In this document: one piece after another, positions 7,969-19,160 of the stretch
Numbering within the stretch: the stretch's first letter is position 1
Layout of the letters: each line of letters starts with the position of its first letter
From: Promethearchaeota archaeon
GTDB taxonomy: Archaea; Asgardarchaeota; Lokiarchaeia; Sigyniarchaeales; SOKP01
DNA: 64,000 nucleotides
Reading direction: 5' to 3'
NCBI GenBank assembly: GCA_016839555.1
Contig: JAEOUA010000006.1
Location: 251,982 to 315,981, forward strand
Notes under the pieces: generated by a model
Told to the model about the DNA's origin: nothing
The model's input: only the letters and a program-made list of their open reading frames with translations
Databases searched by the model: none
Position numbers and translations under genes: made by a program

Positions 7969-9429
7969 ATGTCTTTTCGTGAAAATACTATAAAAATAAT
8001 TGCAACCTTAGGACCTGTGAGTGAAAACGAAGACACAATTAAAGATTTAATTAAAGCAGGAGTTGATATTTTTAGATTAAACTTTTCCCATGGTACTTAT
8101 GAAGAAAAGGAAACTATTATAAAAAAAATTAGAAAAATTAATAATAATGTTGCTATTATAGCTGATATTCAAGGCCCAAAAATTAGGGTGGGGAATTTTA
8201 AGAACGATGAATCCTTTCATTTAACTACAGGAGAAGAGATTAAAATCTATGAAAAAGATATTTTAGGAGATAAAGGGCAATTTTCTATTCCTTTAGAAGG
8301 ATTCTTGAATTCTATAGATCAAGGAGATGTATTTTTCGTAAACGATGGAATAATTAAAATCAAGGTTAAAGAAAAAAAAGAAGAATATTTGATTGGAGAA
8401 ATCCTAACAGGAGGAAATATAAGTAGCAATAAAGGTGTAAATATTCCTTCTGGGGAATTAAAGCAGAAAGTTCCCACAGAAAAGGACATCAAAGATCTAG
8501 AATTCATTGCTACATTAAATGTGGAATATGTTGCTATCTCATTTGTTTCAGGAGGAGATGACGTATTACGAGTTAAAAAACTTCTTGAAAATCAAGGGAA
8601 TACTGATATTAAACTTATTTCTAAGATTGAACGTAGCGCAGCATTAGATAATTTTGATCAAATCCTCGAGGTATCTGATGCTATCATGGTGGCTCGAGGT
8701 GATTTAGGAGTAGAAATTTCGCCCGATCAAGTCCCACTAAAGCAAAAAGAATTAATTTATAGGTGTAATAGGGAGGGAAAACCAGTTATTGTTGCTACTC
8801 AAATGTTGGAGTCCATGACTAACTCTCCCATACCTACTCGAGCAGAGGCTGCTGATGTGTTTAATGCCGTACTGGACGGTACAGATGCTGTAATGCTTTC
8901 CGGAGAAACTGCCATAGGAAAATATCCTATAAATGCGGTGCTTTTTATGAATCGTATTGCATATACCGCTAATGAAAACATGCCCATGAGGATCCCGGAT
9001 GAATATGATTCTGATAGATTAACCCATACTCAGACTTTGGGACATGCGATTCATTCATTAGCAAAAGAAATGCAAGAACTTAATTTTCGTGGCAAGATTC
9101 TTGTTATTACTCGTGGTGGTTATGGCGCTCGCATGATCTCTAAATATAGACCTCATTTACCCATCATAGCAATAACACCTTTTAAAAAAACTGCTCGAGA
9201 ATTAAATCTTGTATATGGAGTCCAACCATATCATATTGCAAATATCGATTTCTTTCAAATGGACGCAGAAAGTATTATTACACATTCGGTAAGATATGCT
9301 GTCAATATAGGAGCGGTAGACGAGAATGAACATGTCATTATTTTATTGGTATCGAGGAAATATGAGGAAAGGGGAAACCTCGTTGGGCTTTATTATGTTG
9401 GAGAAATCTTAGAAAAATCCAATAAATAA
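7969..9429 (+). CDS. pyk: Pyruvate kinase
   Basis: Glycolytic enzyme that converts phosphoenolpyruvate and ADP to pyruvate and ATP. The 486 residues contain the N-terminal KIIATLGPVSENEDTI and FRLNFSHG, the B-domain, and the signature around KIERSAALDNFDQI with the catalytic Lys, followed by MVARGDLGVEI and VIVATQMLESM. The C-terminal allosteric domain (about 350-486) is present. The length is normal. ATG at 7969. It is an isolated gene here, 99 bases after the hypothetical 145-aa gene; together with the nearby AOR it suggests ferredoxin-linked sugar or amino-acid catabolism (inference). Confidence 0.97.
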   Translation: MSFRENTIKIIATLGPVSENEDTIKDLIKAGVDIFRLNFSHGTYEEKETIIKKIRKINNNVAIIADIQGPKIRVGNFKNDESFHLTTGEEIKIYEKDILGDKGQFSIPLEGFLNSIDQGDVFFVNDGIIKIKVKEKKEEYLIGEILTGGNISSNKGVNIPSGELKQKVPTEKDIKDLEFIATLNVEYVAISFVSGGDDVLRVKKLLENQGNTDIKLISKIERSAALDNFDQILEVSDAIMVARGDLGVEISPDQVPLKQKELIYRCNREGKPVIVATQMLESMTNSPIPTRAEAADVFNAVLDGTDAVMLSGETAIGKYPINAVLFMNRIAYTANENMPMRIPDEYDSDRLTHTQTLGHAIHSLAKEMQELNFRGKILVITRGGYGARMISKYRPHLPIIAITPFKKTARELNLVYGVQPYHIANIDFFQMDAESIITHSVRYAVNIGAVDENEHVIILLVSRKYEERGNLVGLYYVGEILEKSNK

Positions 9430-9552
9430 GAATAGAATAAATTAATAGAACAAAGCTATTCTTTTTTATTAAAGGTCGACAAATTTGTAGGCATAAAAGA
9501 TAAAGATACAACCCTATAGTTATAATTAGATTAAAAAAAGAAAAAAAATTAA

Positions 9553-10452
9553 TTATTCATTTCCAGATATAAAAATATTTCCAGTGATAATAGCGCACAA
9601 GAATTCATAATTGTGTTCTGCCGGATGATTTGACGATCTATATTCATTTGTAATTCCTGAAACAGCATAATTTAAGAATTCGGCACTTACATTATTACTT
9701 GTATCAGAATACTCTATAAATATATTCCCTGTAACTATTCCTATGATTCCATCTACATTCGAATTCATAGCTTCATGTTGATTAATACTAAAAAAGATAT
9801 TCCCGGTTATTCCGTAAATATCGAAATTACAATCATATTGATATGTAGAATTAAGGGATGAGACACTTATTAGTCCATTTATTACTCCAATAGACACATC
9901 TCCACCCAGAATTGCATTGGTAAGATCAGCTTTAATATTTCCTGTGGTACTGAAGAGTCGTAAATTATTAATTTCATTATTTCCAGGAAAGGAAGTAAAA
10001 ATATTTCCACTCACCGTTGACAATTGCACCGTTCCTAAAGAAACATTTTCTGGGACGTTCAGTAATATCGAGCCGTTATTGATAAAAATATTCAGATTAT
10101 ATTTTATATCCGTACGTAATTGAACTTTAAGAATTTCTGTTTTTTCAGGAATAAGTATTGTTGATTGATTTTGAGTTTGATAGCTAAATTGAGGGATTCC
10201 GATCATATTTTCATAGCCTAATTGTACAATAAGCTTTTCCTCCATTGGCGTGCTATTATAGCCAACAATCACATCACAAACTCCCACGTCAATCAAAAGA
10301 TCTTCGTAAGATCCCTGTGTTTTTGAATAAATATAATTTTGCGAGGGCTCCGAATTTGCTATTGCAGCATACACAAAATAGGATGACACCAAAATACCAG
10401 TCGTGATTAATGCCGCAACGATTAATATTGGGATTGCTATTTTTTTTTTCAT
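9553..10452 (-). CDS. Membrane-anchored beta-rich putative adhesin (DUF4097-like)
   Basis: The 299-residue protein starts with a hydrophobic anchor or signal segment (residues 4-30, KKKIAIPILIVAALITTGIL) followed by an extracellular region full of short repeating strands: recurring GNIF, TGNI and ISV patterns roughly every 20-30 residues, typical of the DUF4097/DUF2807 right-handed beta-helix-like putative adhesins. There is no lipobox or C-terminal anchor. It is likely tethered by the N-terminal segment and exposed outside the cell. ATG at 10452 is followed directly by a Lys run. Confidence 0.6.
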   Translation of the reverse strand: MKKKIAIPILIVAALITTGILVSSYFVYAAIANSEPSQNYIYSKTQGSYEDLLIDVGVCDVIVGYNSTPMEEKLIVQLGYENMIGIPQFSYQTQNQSTILIPEKTEILKVQLRTDIKYNLNIFINNGSILLNVPENVSLGTVQLSTVSGNIFTSFPGNNEINNLRLFSTTGNIKADLTNAILGGDVSIGVINGLISVSSLNSTYQYDCNFDIYGITGNIFFSINQHEAMNSNVDGIIGIVTGNIFIEYSDTSNNVSAEFLNYAVSGITNEYRSSNHPAEHNYEFLCAIITGNIFISGNE

Positions 10453-10787
10453 TTTTTTTTAGATTTCGAATAAGTAATTTACTTATGTTGAAGATATCTG
10501 ATTTTATTTTTAAATTAAATTTAAGCCAATCTTTGTCAATTGGTGCATTTTAATTTTTTGGTAAAACCACCATAAAAAAAAAAGATTTAATGATTTTCTT
10601 TAAAAAAAGTCATTTATTTCCTATAAGAAATTCTTTCGATCATTTTTTATAGCATAATTAACCATTAAGATATACTTATAGATTCAGAACATAATATTTA
10701 AATAGTTGAAATTATTTTGTAATAATAAGGATGATGTAAAGAATCGATTTACATCAAAACCTTTACAAAAAAAAACGATTGATAAAA
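10453..10787. other. Intergenic region between divergent adhesin and grpE
   Basis: This gap holds the promoter regions of two divergent genes. A TATA-like ATATTTAAATA at 10694-10704 lies about 85 bases before the grpE ATG. A short GGT-AAAA-ACC hairpin occurs near 10560. I see no CIRCE-type palindrome or other heat-shock operator by eye, and no additional gene. Confidence 0.5.
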
Positions 10788-11441
10788 ATGGTATTTGGAA
10801 ACAAATTCGATAAAATATTCGATCCTCAAAAAAATTTACGTTCAAATGACCGAAAGAATAGCATAACATTAGAAGAATTAGAAAAGCTTAAAGAAAACGC
10901 GAAAAAATATATTTCTTGTAAAAATAAAAATGAAGAATTAACCCGAAAAAATAAGGAATTAGAGGAAAAAATTAAAGTTCTGTCAGAAAAAGTCGACGAA
11001 TTAAAAGATAAAAACGAAAATTATTTACAGCGATTGCAAAGACTTCAAGCTGATTTCGAAAATTATAGAAAACGCATAGATCGAGATAATGCTAATCACA
11101 AACGATATGCAACAGAGAGGATTCTTAAAAAGTTAATTAATCATTATGATGATTTGAAAAGGGCAAAGAAAGTAATTAATGCTCTTAAGGTCGAAGATTC
11201 GGTGAAGAAAGGATTTGAAATGATTACTAAGAATTTTAAAAAGTTATTAGAGGAAGAAGGAGTAAAAGCTATGAAGTGCGAAGGTGAAAAATTTGATCCG
11301 TATAAACATGATGCAATGATGGTAATGCAAAACGAAAGTGTTCCAGAAAATACAGTACTTGAAGAATTAGAAAAGGGATATTATTTTGATAAAGAGGTCT
11401 TACGACCAGCAAAAGTAGTGGTTTCCAAAAAATCATGTTAA
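10788..11441 (+). CDS. grpE: Nucleotide exchange factor GrpE
   Basis: GrpE releases ADP from DnaK. The N-terminal half is a long coiled coil (about residues 20-90), followed by the family core FENYRKRIDRDNANHKRYA and the C-terminal beta domain with GVKAMKCEGEKFDPYKHDAM and the closing VLRPAKVVVSKK. I place the start at the ATG at 10788 (MVFGNKF); an in-frame TTG at 10779 would add three residues. It heads the chaperone cluster, 89 bases before dnaK. The DnaK system in archaea is regarded as acquired from bacteria. Confidence 0.92.
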   Translation: MVFGNKFDKIFDPQKNLRSNDRKNSITLEELEKLKENAKKYISCKNKNEELTRKNKELEEKIKVLSEKVDELKDKNENYLQRLQRLQADFENYRKRIDRDNANHKRYATERILKKLINHYDDLKRAKKVINALKVEDSVKKGFEMITKNFKKLLEEEGVKAMKCEGEKFDPYKHDAMMVMQNESVPENTVLEELEKGYYFDKEVLRPAKVVVSKKSC

Positions 11442-11530
11442 TTTAATTATTTAAATTAAAAATAAAGTAGAAAAACCAAAATATAAAAATTTATAAATAA
11501 AAATTAAAAAACTATAAGGAGTGAAAAATT

Positions 11531-13441
11531 ATGGGAAAAATTATTGGTATTGACTTAGGAACTTCTAACTCTGCAGCCGCTGTATTAAGCGGAGGGAGTC
11601 CAGAGATTATTCCTAGTAAAGAAGGAGTAACATTATACGGAAAAGCGTTTCCATCGGTAGTTGCATTCACCAAGGATGGACAAAGAATAGTTGGAGAACC
11701 TGCAAGACGACAAGCGATATCTAATCCAGAGAGAACAATTACTGGTATTAAAAGGAAGATGGGAACTTCTTATACTGTAGAGATTGACGGTAAAGACTAT
11801 ACACCACAGGAAATTTCAGCAATGATCTTACGAAAAATAAAAGAAGACGCAAGCGATTATTTGGGAGAAGAAGTAACTGACGTGATTATCACCGTTCCTG
11901 CGTATTTTAATGATAATCAAAGACAAGCAACCAAGGATGCAGGTAAAATTGCGGGATTTAATGTTCGAAGATTAATCAATGAGCCTACTGCTGCTGCGGT
12001 GGCATTTGGATTAGATAAGAAAGGACAACACCTTAACATCGCAGTATTAGACTTAGGAGGTGGTACATTCGATGTTACCATTATGGAAATGGACGATCGA
12101 GTCTTTGAAGTTATTTCTACTGCAGGCGACACTCAATTGGGAGGTCGCGATATGGATGATTTGTTAGTGGATTACATTGTCGAGGACTTTAAGAAACAGG
12201 AAGGAATCGATTTAAAAGAAGATAAGATGGCTTTACAGAGAGTTAAAGAAGCCGCAGAAAAAGCTAAAATCGAGCTCTCAACAGTTTTAAAGACCGAGAT
12301 TAACTTACCATACATAACTGCTACAAATACTGGACCAAAACATCTCACTATGGAAATTACAAGAGCGAAGTTAGAGCAATTAATCCAACCAGTTTTAAAA
12401 AGATTGGAAGGACCAATTAAGAAAGCAATAAGAGATGCGGGGATGAAGAGTGAAGAAATTGATAAGGTGATCCTTGTTGGCGGACCGACTAGAATGCCTT
12501 CTGTACAAGAAAAATTCAAGGAATTTTTAGGTACAAAACCGGAGGGAGGAATTGATCCGATGGAATGTGTCGCGATGGGAGCTGCTATTCAAGGAGGAGT
12601 GCTTACCGGCGAAGTTAAAGACTTACTTCTATTAGATGTGACACCTTTATCTTTAGGAGTAGAAACCCTTGGTGGCGTATTTACGAAATTGATTGATCGA
12701 AACACCACAATTCCAACGCAAGCGACTGAAACATTTACTACAGCTGCCGACAATCAAACAGCAGTCGAAATCAATGTATTACAAGGAGAACGTCCACAAG
12801 CGAAAGATAATATTTCTTTAGGAAAATTTCATTTAACGGGAATTCCACCTGCTCCACGAGGAATACCACAAATTAAAGTGAGTTTTGATATAGATGCTGA
12901 TGGGATATTGAATGTGACTGCTCAGGATAAAGCGACTGGTAAATCTCAATCTATTACCATTACTGCCTCTACTAAGATGAATGATGACGAGATTGAGCAA
13001 AAAGTCAGAGAAGCAGAGCGATATGCTGAAGAAGATAAAAAATTCAAAGAACTTGTTGAAACGAGAAATATGGGTGAATCTTTAGTTTATCAAGCGGAGA
13101 AAATCCTAAAAGAAAATGCGGGACTTGTTGGGGATCTCAAAGATAGCATTGAGAAAAAGATTGAAAATCTTAAGGATGTTTTGCAATCTGACAGTAAGCA
13201 AAAGATTCAGAGCGCGATTGACGAATTACAGAAAGCTTTACATGAAGTCTCTTCGAGGATGTATGGTCAAGGTCAGCAACCAGGACAATCATATCAAGGC
13301 GCACCTCCTGGAGGAATGGGAGGAACTCCAGGATCTACCTATAATACTGGAGGATCAAAAAAAACTCAGGACGAGATAGAAGAAGAGAAGTATAGAAGAG
13401 CCACAGGTCAAGACGACGTCGTAGACGCCGATTATGAGTAG
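11531..13441 (+). CDS. dnaK: Hsp70 chaperone DnaK
   Basis: An ATP-driven chaperone of 636 residues with the phosphate-binding [10 protein letters not shown] near the N-terminus, [12 protein letters not shown] around residue 175, the substrate domain from about 370 ([14 protein letters not shown]), and a Gly/Gln-rich tail ending in an acidic DDVVDADYE, like bacterial EEVD-type tails. The sequence is of bacterial DnaK type. A strong ribosome site, GGAGTGA, sits six bases before the ATG. It is followed by long T tracts, so it may have its own transcript as well as forming part of the grpE-dnaK-dnaJ-clpB cluster. Confidence 0.97.
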   Translation: MGKIIGIDLGTSNSAAAVLSGGSPEIIPSKEGVTLYGKAFPSVVAFTKDGQRIVGEPARRQAISNPERTITGIKRKMGTSYTVEIDGKDYTPQEISAMILRKIKEDASDYLGEEVTDVIITVPAYFNDNQRQATKDAGKIAGFNVRRLINEPTAAAVAFGLDKKGQHLNIAVLDLGGGTFDVTIMEMDDRVFEVISTAGDTQLGGRDMDDLLVDYIVEDFKKQEGIDLKEDKMALQRVKEAAEKAKIELSTVLKTEINLPYITATNTGPKHLTMEITRAKLEQLIQPVLKRLEGPIKKAIRDAGMKSEEIDKVILVGGPTRMPSVQEKFKEFLGTKPEGGIDPMECVAMGAAIQGGVLTGEVKDLLLLDVTPLSLGVETLGGVFTKLIDRNTTIPTQATETFTTAADNQTAVEINVLQGERPQAKDNISLGKFHLTGIPPAPRGIPQIKVSFDIDADGILNVTAQDKATGKSQSITITASTKMNDDEIEQKVREAERYAEEDKKFKELVETRNMGESLVYQAEKILKENAGLVGDLKDSIEKKIENLKDVLQSDSKQKIQSAIDELQKALHEVSSRMYGQGQQPGQSYQGAPPGGMGGTPGSTYNTGGSKKTQDEIEEEKYRRATGQDDVVDADYE

Positions 13442-13449
13442 AAATAAAA

Positions 13450-13479
13450 ATTTTTTTTATTTTTTTTCAATTTTTTTTT
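13450..13479 (+). terminator. T-tract terminator-like region after dnaK
   Basis: Three runs of 7-9 T residues follow the dnaK stop codon within 40 bases. Archaeal RNA polymerase terminates at such T-rich tracts without needing a hairpin. This would separate dnaK from dnaJ transcription at least partly. Confidence 0.4.
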
Positions 13480-13546
13480 GATTATTAATATCAAGATTAT
13501 TATCTAACGATTATTATTATCATTATAAGTAAGAGAGTTCAAATTT

Positions 13547-14581
13547 ATGCCAAAAAAAGATTATTATAAAGTATTAGGAGTCGATAAGAGTGCTTCCAAG
13601 GATGAGATAAAGCGAGCATTCCGTAAAAAGGCACGAAAATATCATCCAGATGTTAATCCAGATGAACCACGATCGGGAGAAAAATTCAAGGAGATTAATG
13701 AGGCATATAGAATATTAAGCGATGATGAAAAAAGAGAAATGTATGATAAATTTGGTGTTGTAGAGGGCGAAATGCCTTCTCAAGATCAGTGGGGAGGATT
13801 TGGTGATACTGGTGAGGGAGGCGGAAGAGTGTATCGAACTCCTGATGGGAGAACAGTATATTATTCCACCTCTGGGTCTCCAGGAGGAGGATTTGATTTC
13901 AGCGATATTTTCGGAGGTGGAAGAGGTGGTGGAATAGGCGGAGGCTTCGATTTCTTCAGTGATTTAAAAGACATCTTCGATGTGTTTGGTGGAGGATCCA
14001 GAGGAGGAAGGAGAACTTCAGGGCAGCGCTATACCTCCCGAACGACTATGCCACGGGAAGGCGAGGATCTTAAATATGATATGTCGATAGATTTTATGGA
14101 AGCATATTATGGAGGAAAGAAAAGAATTCAATATCGAAATCCCACCACTGGGACAACTGAAACGCTAACAGTTAAGATTCCGCGAGGAATTATGGAAGGA
14201 CAAAAATTACGATTAAAAGGCAAGGGAATGCCAGGAAGTGATGGAGGAAAGGCGGGAGATTTATATATAAATATTCATATCAACGACCATCCCGTTTTTG
14301 AAAGAAGAGGTGATGATATTTATATAACTGAAGAAATTCCCTTTACCACCGCAGTTCTTGGAGGTAAAGTTTCCGTGCAGGGAATTGATAGAAGCTTAAA
14401 TGTAACCGTTCCTGCGGGAACAGAAGACTCCACCACATTACGCCTAAAAAACCAAGGATTTCCAAAAGTTAATTCGAACGAAAGGGGAAATTTAATGGTA
14501 AAAATTAAAATTAAAGTGCCCAGTAAATTAAATAAAAAACAAAAAGAGTTATTAAGACAATTAAAAGAAACTGGGTTATAG
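13547..14581 (+). CDS. dnaJ: DnaJ-family co-chaperone lacking the zinc-finger domain
   Basis: The 344-residue protein has an N-terminal J-domain ([16 protein letters not shown] with the HPD triad near residue 33), a Gly/Phe-rich linker (about 95-150), and two C-terminal substrate-binding beta domains. The four CxxCxGxG repeats of classical DnaJ are absent, so it has type II (CbpA/DnaJB) architecture. It stimulates DnaK ATPase and delivers clients. It is 16 bases upstream of clpB and so almost certainly cotranscribed with it. Confidence 0.93.
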   Translation: MPKKDYYKVLGVDKSASKDEIKRAFRKKARKYHPDVNPDEPRSGEKFKEINEAYRILSDDEKREMYDKFGVVEGEMPSQDQWGGFGDTGEGGGRVYRTPDGRTVYYSTSGSPGGGFDFSDIFGGGRGGGIGGGFDFFSDLKDIFDVFGGGSRGGRRTSGQRYTSRTTMPREGEDLKYDMSIDFMEAYYGGKKRIQYRNPTTGTTETLTVKIPRGIMEGQKLRLKGKGMPGSDGGKAGDLYINIHINDHPVFERRGDDIYITEEIPFTTAVLGGKVSVQGIDRSLNVTVPAGTEDSTTLRLKNQGFPKVNSNERGNLMVKIKIKVPSKLNKKQKELLRQLKETGL

Positions 14582-14597
14582 ATGAGGTGAATAAAGT

Positions 14598-17210
14598 ATG
14601 TTAAAATTTGATAAATTAACAATTAAGGGGCAAGAAGCGCTTGTTTCTGCCCAATCATTAGCAGAGAATAACAATCATCAAAGAATTGAGCCGGTTCATA
14701 TATTAATTTCATTAATAGAACAACAAGATGGTATTACTCGGCCTTTATTGCAAAAATTAGGGATTAACATTGACCATCTTTTAGATGATTTAAACCTTGA
14801 ATTGGAAAGATTACCTAAAGTGACGGGTCCAGGAGCCGGTCAATTAGCTATATCTTCACAAACTAAAAAAATGTTTGACGCGGCCTGGGAAGAAGCAGAA
14901 AAAATGAGAGACGAATATCTAAGTACCGAGCATCTTTTAATCGCAATGGCCTCCATTGAGTCATTATCCATCTATTCTATCATGAAAAACTTCGGAATTT
15001 CAAGAGATAGAATTTTACAAGCTTTAAAAGCTGTACGCGGCAGTAAGCGTATTATAGACCAGAATCCAGAAGCAAAATACCGTGCAATTGATAAATATAG
15101 TAGAAATCTTACCCATTTAGCACAGAGAGGGAAAATTGACCCCGTCATCGGGCGCGATCGGGAAATCAGACGATTAATGCATATTTTATGCCGGCGAACC
15201 AAAAATAATCCGGTACTCATTGGTGAAGCGGGTGTGGGAAAGACGGCCATTGTAGAGGGTCTTGCTCAGAGAATTGCCAATGAAGATGTACCAGAATCAC
15301 TTAAAGATAAGCAAATTATTGCATTAGATCTAGCAGCAATGGTAGCTGGAGCAAAATATAGAGGAGAATTCGAGGATCGCTTAAAGGCCTTCTTAAAAGA
15401 AGTAGAAGAAGGAGCGGGAAAATATATTTTGTTTATTGATGAACTTCACACACTTGTTGGAGCAGGAGCAGCTGAAGGTGCGATTGATGCATCCAATATG
15501 TTGAAGCCGGCACTAGCAAGAGGAGAACTACGAGCTATAGGTGCTACAACTTTAGATGAATATCGAAAATATATTGAAAAAGATGCGGCATTAACCAGAC
15601 GATTTCAAACGGTTTATGTAGAGGAACCTTCAGTAGAAGACACCATCGCGATTTTGAGAGGATTAAAAGAGAGATACGAAGTCCATCACGGCGTTCGGAT
15701 ATCCGATTCTGCTTTAATCTCGGCAGCAAAGCTTTCTGATAGATATATCTCAGATCGATTCTTGCCTGATAAAGCAATCGATTTGATGGATGAAGCAGCT
15801 TCACGATTACGCATAGAAATTGATAGTATGCCCACGGAAATAGATGAGATCGATAGAAAAATCATTCAACTTGAAATTCAAAAAGAAGCATTGAAAAAAG
15901 AAACCGGAGAGGCTGCAGAAGAAAGAAAAAAGCGAATCAATGAAGAATTAGAAAATCTAAAGGAAAAAAGTGAACAACTAAAACTACGTTGGAAAAATGA
16001 GAAAAAAATAATTTCTCGAATTAGTGAGATCAAAAAGGAAATGGAGCAAACAAAATTACAAGCCGAAAAGGCTGAAAAAAGAGGAGAATTAGAAAAAGCT
16101 GCTGAATTGACCTATGGAGTGTTAAATGATTTGAAAAAAGAATTAGAAAAGAATCAAAAAGAATTAGAAGCGATACAAGAAGAATCTCCTATGCTTAAGG
16201 AGGAGGTAGGTGAGGAGGATATAGCTGAAGTTGTTTCTTCTTGGACGGGTATTCCTGTATCTAAAATGTTGGAAAGCGAAAGAGAAAAGTTAATAAAGAT
16301 GGAAGATCGATTAAAAAAGAGAGTTGTGGGACAAGATCAAGCATTACGAACAGTATCCAATGCGATTCGCCGTTCAAGAGCCGGGATTCAAGATCCAAAC
16401 AGACCAATTGGAGTATTTATATTTTTGGGGCCTACAGGGGTGGGAAAAACGGAAACGGCAAAAGCCTTAGCGGAATTCTTATTTGATGATGAGGATGCAA
16501 TGGTTCGAATTGATATGTCGGAATTTATGGAAAAGCATAGTGTTGCTCGATTAATTGGGGCGCCTCCTGGATATGTGGGTTTTGAGCAGGGAGGCTACTT
16601 AACAGAAGCGATACGTAGACGACCCTATTCAGTTATATTATTTGATGAAATTGAAAAAGCCCATCCGGAAGTGTTTAATATTCTTCTACAAATTATGGAC
16701 GATGGCAGGCTTACAGATGGTCATGGTAGAACGGTGGACTTTAAAAATACCATTCTTATAATGACTAGCAATATTGGAAGTGAATATATTCTAGAGACTC
16801 AAGAAAGAAATGAAGAAATTGATAGAGATTTAATTTTAAAAACAATGCGAAGACATTTCAAACCTGAGTTTTTAAATAGAGTTGATGATATTATCATCTA
16901 TAATTTCTTAACAAAAGACAATATTAAAGATATCGTTGAGATACAAATAAACCATCTCAATAACACATTAGCGGACCATAAGATTCAAATTAAATTAACT
17001 GAAGATGCCAAGGAATTACTCGCGAAAAAGGGATTTGATCCTGAATATGGTGCCCGACCATTAAAAAGAACTATACAAAAACTAATTCAAGACCCATTAT
17101 CGCTAAAAATATTAGAAGGAAAGTTCATGGAAGGCGACGTAATTGAAATTGATGTAAACAGTCATAATGAATTAGAATTTGAAAAAATTTATAGTAAGAA
17201 TTTAATATAA
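14598..17210 (+). CDS. clpB: ClpB disaggregase (Hsp100)
   Basis: A AAA+ protein of 870 residues that rescues aggregated proteins together with DnaK/DnaJ/GrpE. Order: Clp N-domain (about 1-145), first AAA+ module with GEAGVGKTA, a charged coiled-coil middle domain (about 405-525), and a second AAA+ module with GPTGVGKTE, ending in the D2 small domain. The length is that of full ClpB. GAGGTGA lies seven bases before the ATG. All four members of the bi-chaperone disaggregation system are therefore clustered here, a bacterial-style block in an archaeal chromosome. Confidence 0.97.
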   Translation: MLKFDKLTIKGQEALVSAQSLAENNNHQRIEPVHILISLIEQQDGITRPLLQKLGINIDHLLDDLNLELERLPKVTGPGAGQLAISSQTKKMFDAAWEEAEKMRDEYLSTEHLLIAMASIESLSIYSIMKNFGISRDRILQALKAVRGSKRIIDQNPEAKYRAIDKYSRNLTHLAQRGKIDPVIGRDREIRRLMHILCRRTKNNPVLIGEAGVGKTAIVEGLAQRIANEDVPESLKDKQIIALDLAAMVAGAKYRGEFEDRLKAFLKEVEEGAGKYILFIDELHTLVGAGAAEGAIDASNMLKPALARGELRAIGATTLDEYRKYIEKDAALTRRFQTVYVEEPSVEDTIAILRGLKERYEVHHGVRISDSALISAAKLSDRYISDRFLPDKAIDLMDEAASRLRIEIDSMPTEIDEIDRKIIQLEIQKEALKKETGEAAEERKKRINEELENLKEKSEQLKLRWKNEKKIISRISEIKKEMEQTKLQAEKAEKRGELEKAAELTYGVLNDLKKELEKNQKELEAIQEESPMLKEEVGEEDIAEVVSSWTGIPVSKMLESEREKLIKMEDRLKKRVVGQDQALRTVSNAIRRSRAGIQDPNRPIGVFIFLGPTGVGKTETAKALAEFLFDDEDAMVRIDMSEFMEKHSVARLIGAPPGYVGFEQGGYLTEAIRRRPYSVILFDEIEKAHPEVFNILLQIMDDGRLTDGHGRTVDFKNTILIMTSNIGSEYILETQERNEEIDRDLILKTMRRHFKPEFLNRVDDIIIYNFLTKDNIKDIVEIQINHLNNTLADHKIQIKLTEDAKELLAKKGFDPEYGARPLKRTIQKLIQDPLSLKILEGKFMEGDVIEIDVNSHNELEFEKIYSKNLI

Positions 17211-17245
17211 GTATTGTATATATTATTATGGGGTTGGTATGAGTT

Positions 17246-18145
17246 TTGGAAATAAAAATTGAAAAGAATAATATCGCTGGCACATGTCCCGAATGTGGTG
17301 GGGAGATTATTTCTTTAGAGGAGAAAAAAGAGCTCGTATGCAGCAACTGTGGGCTTGTTATCAGTGAGAGAGGTATGGATTATGCTCATAGTGGAAAACG
17401 GGCTTATACTGAAAGTGAAAAAAATTCCAGAAAGCGAACAGGCTCCCCTATCTCAAATCTCATACCAGATATGGAATTAACCACTATAATTGATAAAAAG
17501 AATATTCAAAATCCGGATCTGAAGAGGGCAGCTAAATGGGACACCAGGATGCCCTGGAAAAAGCGCAATCTCTTAATAGCTACCACTGAATTGAAGCGTA
17601 TAAGTAGCAATCTTAATTTACCTCATCATGTAAAAGAGGAAGCTATTCAACTCTATAAAAAAGCATTTAAAAAGAAATTATTGCGTGGAAGGTCTATTAA
17701 TGCTATGGTAGCCGCTTCTTTATATTTTTCTTGCAGGAAAAAAAGAATTCCACGAACCCTTCAGGAGATTTTAGATCAGACATCAGAGAGCGGAAAAGAT
17801 GTGAGGAGAGCTTATAAAGCGCTTATTAGAGAATTAAAATTGAAAGCACCGCTGACAGATCCCAGTACTTTAATACCCCGATATATTGCAAATTTAAATT
17901 TACCTATTGAAATAGAACGATTAGCTATTCAAATTGTAAAAGATTTTCGCAGAATATATCCTACCAGTGGTAAAGATCCTAAGGGAATCTGTGCAGGAGC
18001 CATATATTTTGCCTGTCGGAAAAAGAATATTAATATTACTCAAAAAGAATTAGCAGATACGGTGGGAGTCACAGAAGTAACTCTTCGCTCTAGATATAAA
18101 GAAATGAGAAATCTTTCCAATATTGCAATTGAAAAAGCACATTAA
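17246..18145 (+). CDS. tfb: Transcription initiation factor TFIIB
   Basis: Recruits RNA polymerase to TBP-bound promoters. The zinc ribbon uses C14, C17, C32 and C35 (CPEC and CSNC), followed by the B-reader and linker region and two cyclin-like repeats (about 105-195 and 205-295). The only start that keeps the ribbon is the TTG at 17246: an in-frame stop lies directly upstream. It is 35 bases after clpB, so it might be read from the heat-shock cluster; a TFIIB tied to stress genes would be reminiscent of alternative Tfbs in haloarchaea (inference). Confidence 0.95.
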   Translation: MEIKIEKNNIAGTCPECGGEIISLEEKKELVCSNCGLVISERGMDYAHSGKRAYTESEKNSRKRTGSPISNLIPDMELTTIIDKKNIQNPDLKRAAKWDTRMPWKKRNLLIATTELKRISSNLNLPHHVKEEAIQLYKKAFKKKLLRGRSINAMVAASLYFSCRKKRIPRTLQEILDQTSESGKDVRRAYKALIRELKLKAPLTDPSTLIPRYIANLNLPIEIERLAIQIVKDFRRIYPTSGKDPKGICAGAIYFACRKKNINITQKELADTVGVTEVTLRSRYKEMRNLSNIAIEKAH

Positions 18146-18163
18146 TACAATTAAAATATTTTT

Positions 18164-18850
18164 TTATGAAATATCTGCTCGATCGAATAGTCTTCTTTTC
18201 AATTTTAACAAATTTGTGTCTTCATTATAATCTATTAAATCGATATTAGCTAATTCATGAATTGCTCGTAAAACCATAGCGCCAGAAATTCCTGTGGTTT
18301 TCTTTATTTCATCTCTCGTCATTTCTTCTTTTTCTCCATGGAGAGTCATTAAAATCCTAAAGTGAGGTTGTCCCTGCCATATTTCCTGTAATAAAACGTT
18401 ATATATAGACAGCAATGCTTTGATTTTATTAATGTTAAACTCTTCTTCTTCTTTATCAACAACAATTTTAGAAAGATTTTTTAGTTCTTCCTTGAGGGAT
18501 TCATATTCTTTAAGTAATTTTTTTTGTTCCGTAGTTAAATCACCAATTTTTTGATCTCGTTCTTGCTTCTCTCTCTCCAATTTTTTTGTCTCTTCTTCCA
18601 ATTGTGTTTTATCTTGTTCTAACTTTATTTTATCATCTTCTAATGCATGTTTTTCTCTCTCTAATTTTTTTGTTTCTTGTTCTAATTGCTGTTTTTCTTT
18701 TTCTAAGAGTGCCTTTTCATTACTTAATTGTTCCTTATCTTCTTCTAATTGGTTTAATTCTTCTTTAGCTTTTTGAAGAGAAACTTTTATATCCTCAATA
18801 GCGTTTAAAGTGTTATTTATGACTTTGATAGTATTTTTTTCTTCCGTCAT
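18164..18850 (-). CDS. Coiled-coil protein with C-terminal winged helix
   Basis: Residues about 15-125 form an extremely regular Glu/Lys/Leu coiled coil with internal repeats (EKQQLEQETKKLEREK). The last 80 residues form a winged helix-turn-helix with DEIKKTTGISGAMVLRAIHEL as the likely recognition region. A DNA-binding dimer held by a long coiled coil is expected. I use the ATG at 18850 with GTGA five bases upstream; an in-frame GTG at 18859 is the alternative. It is convergent with TFIIB. The regulatory target is unknown. Confidence 0.7.
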   Translation of the reverse strand: MTEEKNTIKVINNTLNAIEDIKVSLQKAKEELNQLEEDKEQLSNEKALLEKEKQQLEQETKKLEREKHALEDDKIKLEQDKTQLEEETKKLEREKQERDQKIGDLTTEQKKLLKEYESLKEELKNLSKIVVDKEEEEFNINKIKALLSIYNVLLQEIWQGQPHFRILMTLHGEKEEMTRDEIKKTTGISGAMVLRAIHELANIDLIDYNEDTNLLKLKRRLFDRADIS

Positions 18851-19160
18851 TGTATTCACATGATAATTAATACTCTATTTATATATAAAAATGAGTATTA
18901 TAATATGCTATTAAACTCAATATATCTATGAATAATTATTTCAGTAATTCTAAATGTTTAAAGAGGGATTAGTCTAATCTAAATAATCTATAGAAATTAA
19001 TTCTCAAATAAATCCTAATTTCTATATTTTTTTAGAATTTATATCTTATTTAAAAAATTTTTAAATAATTACAAAAATATATTTTATTAAGTTTTAAAGA
19101 ACAATCTAATGAAAAGAACATAATTTACAAAAAAAATATTGACTTTAGCAGTGAAATAAA
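18851..19160. other. Intergenic region upstream of the P-type ATPase
   Basis: Very A+T-rich, between divergent genes. It includes several TATA-like stretches (for example around 19060-19085) but no long hairpin, tRNA or convincing small frame. Confidence 0.4.

Noticed and set aside
12172..12519. 115-codon minus-strand frame inside dnaK
   Set aside because: Shadow of a conserved gene; sequence has no independent features.
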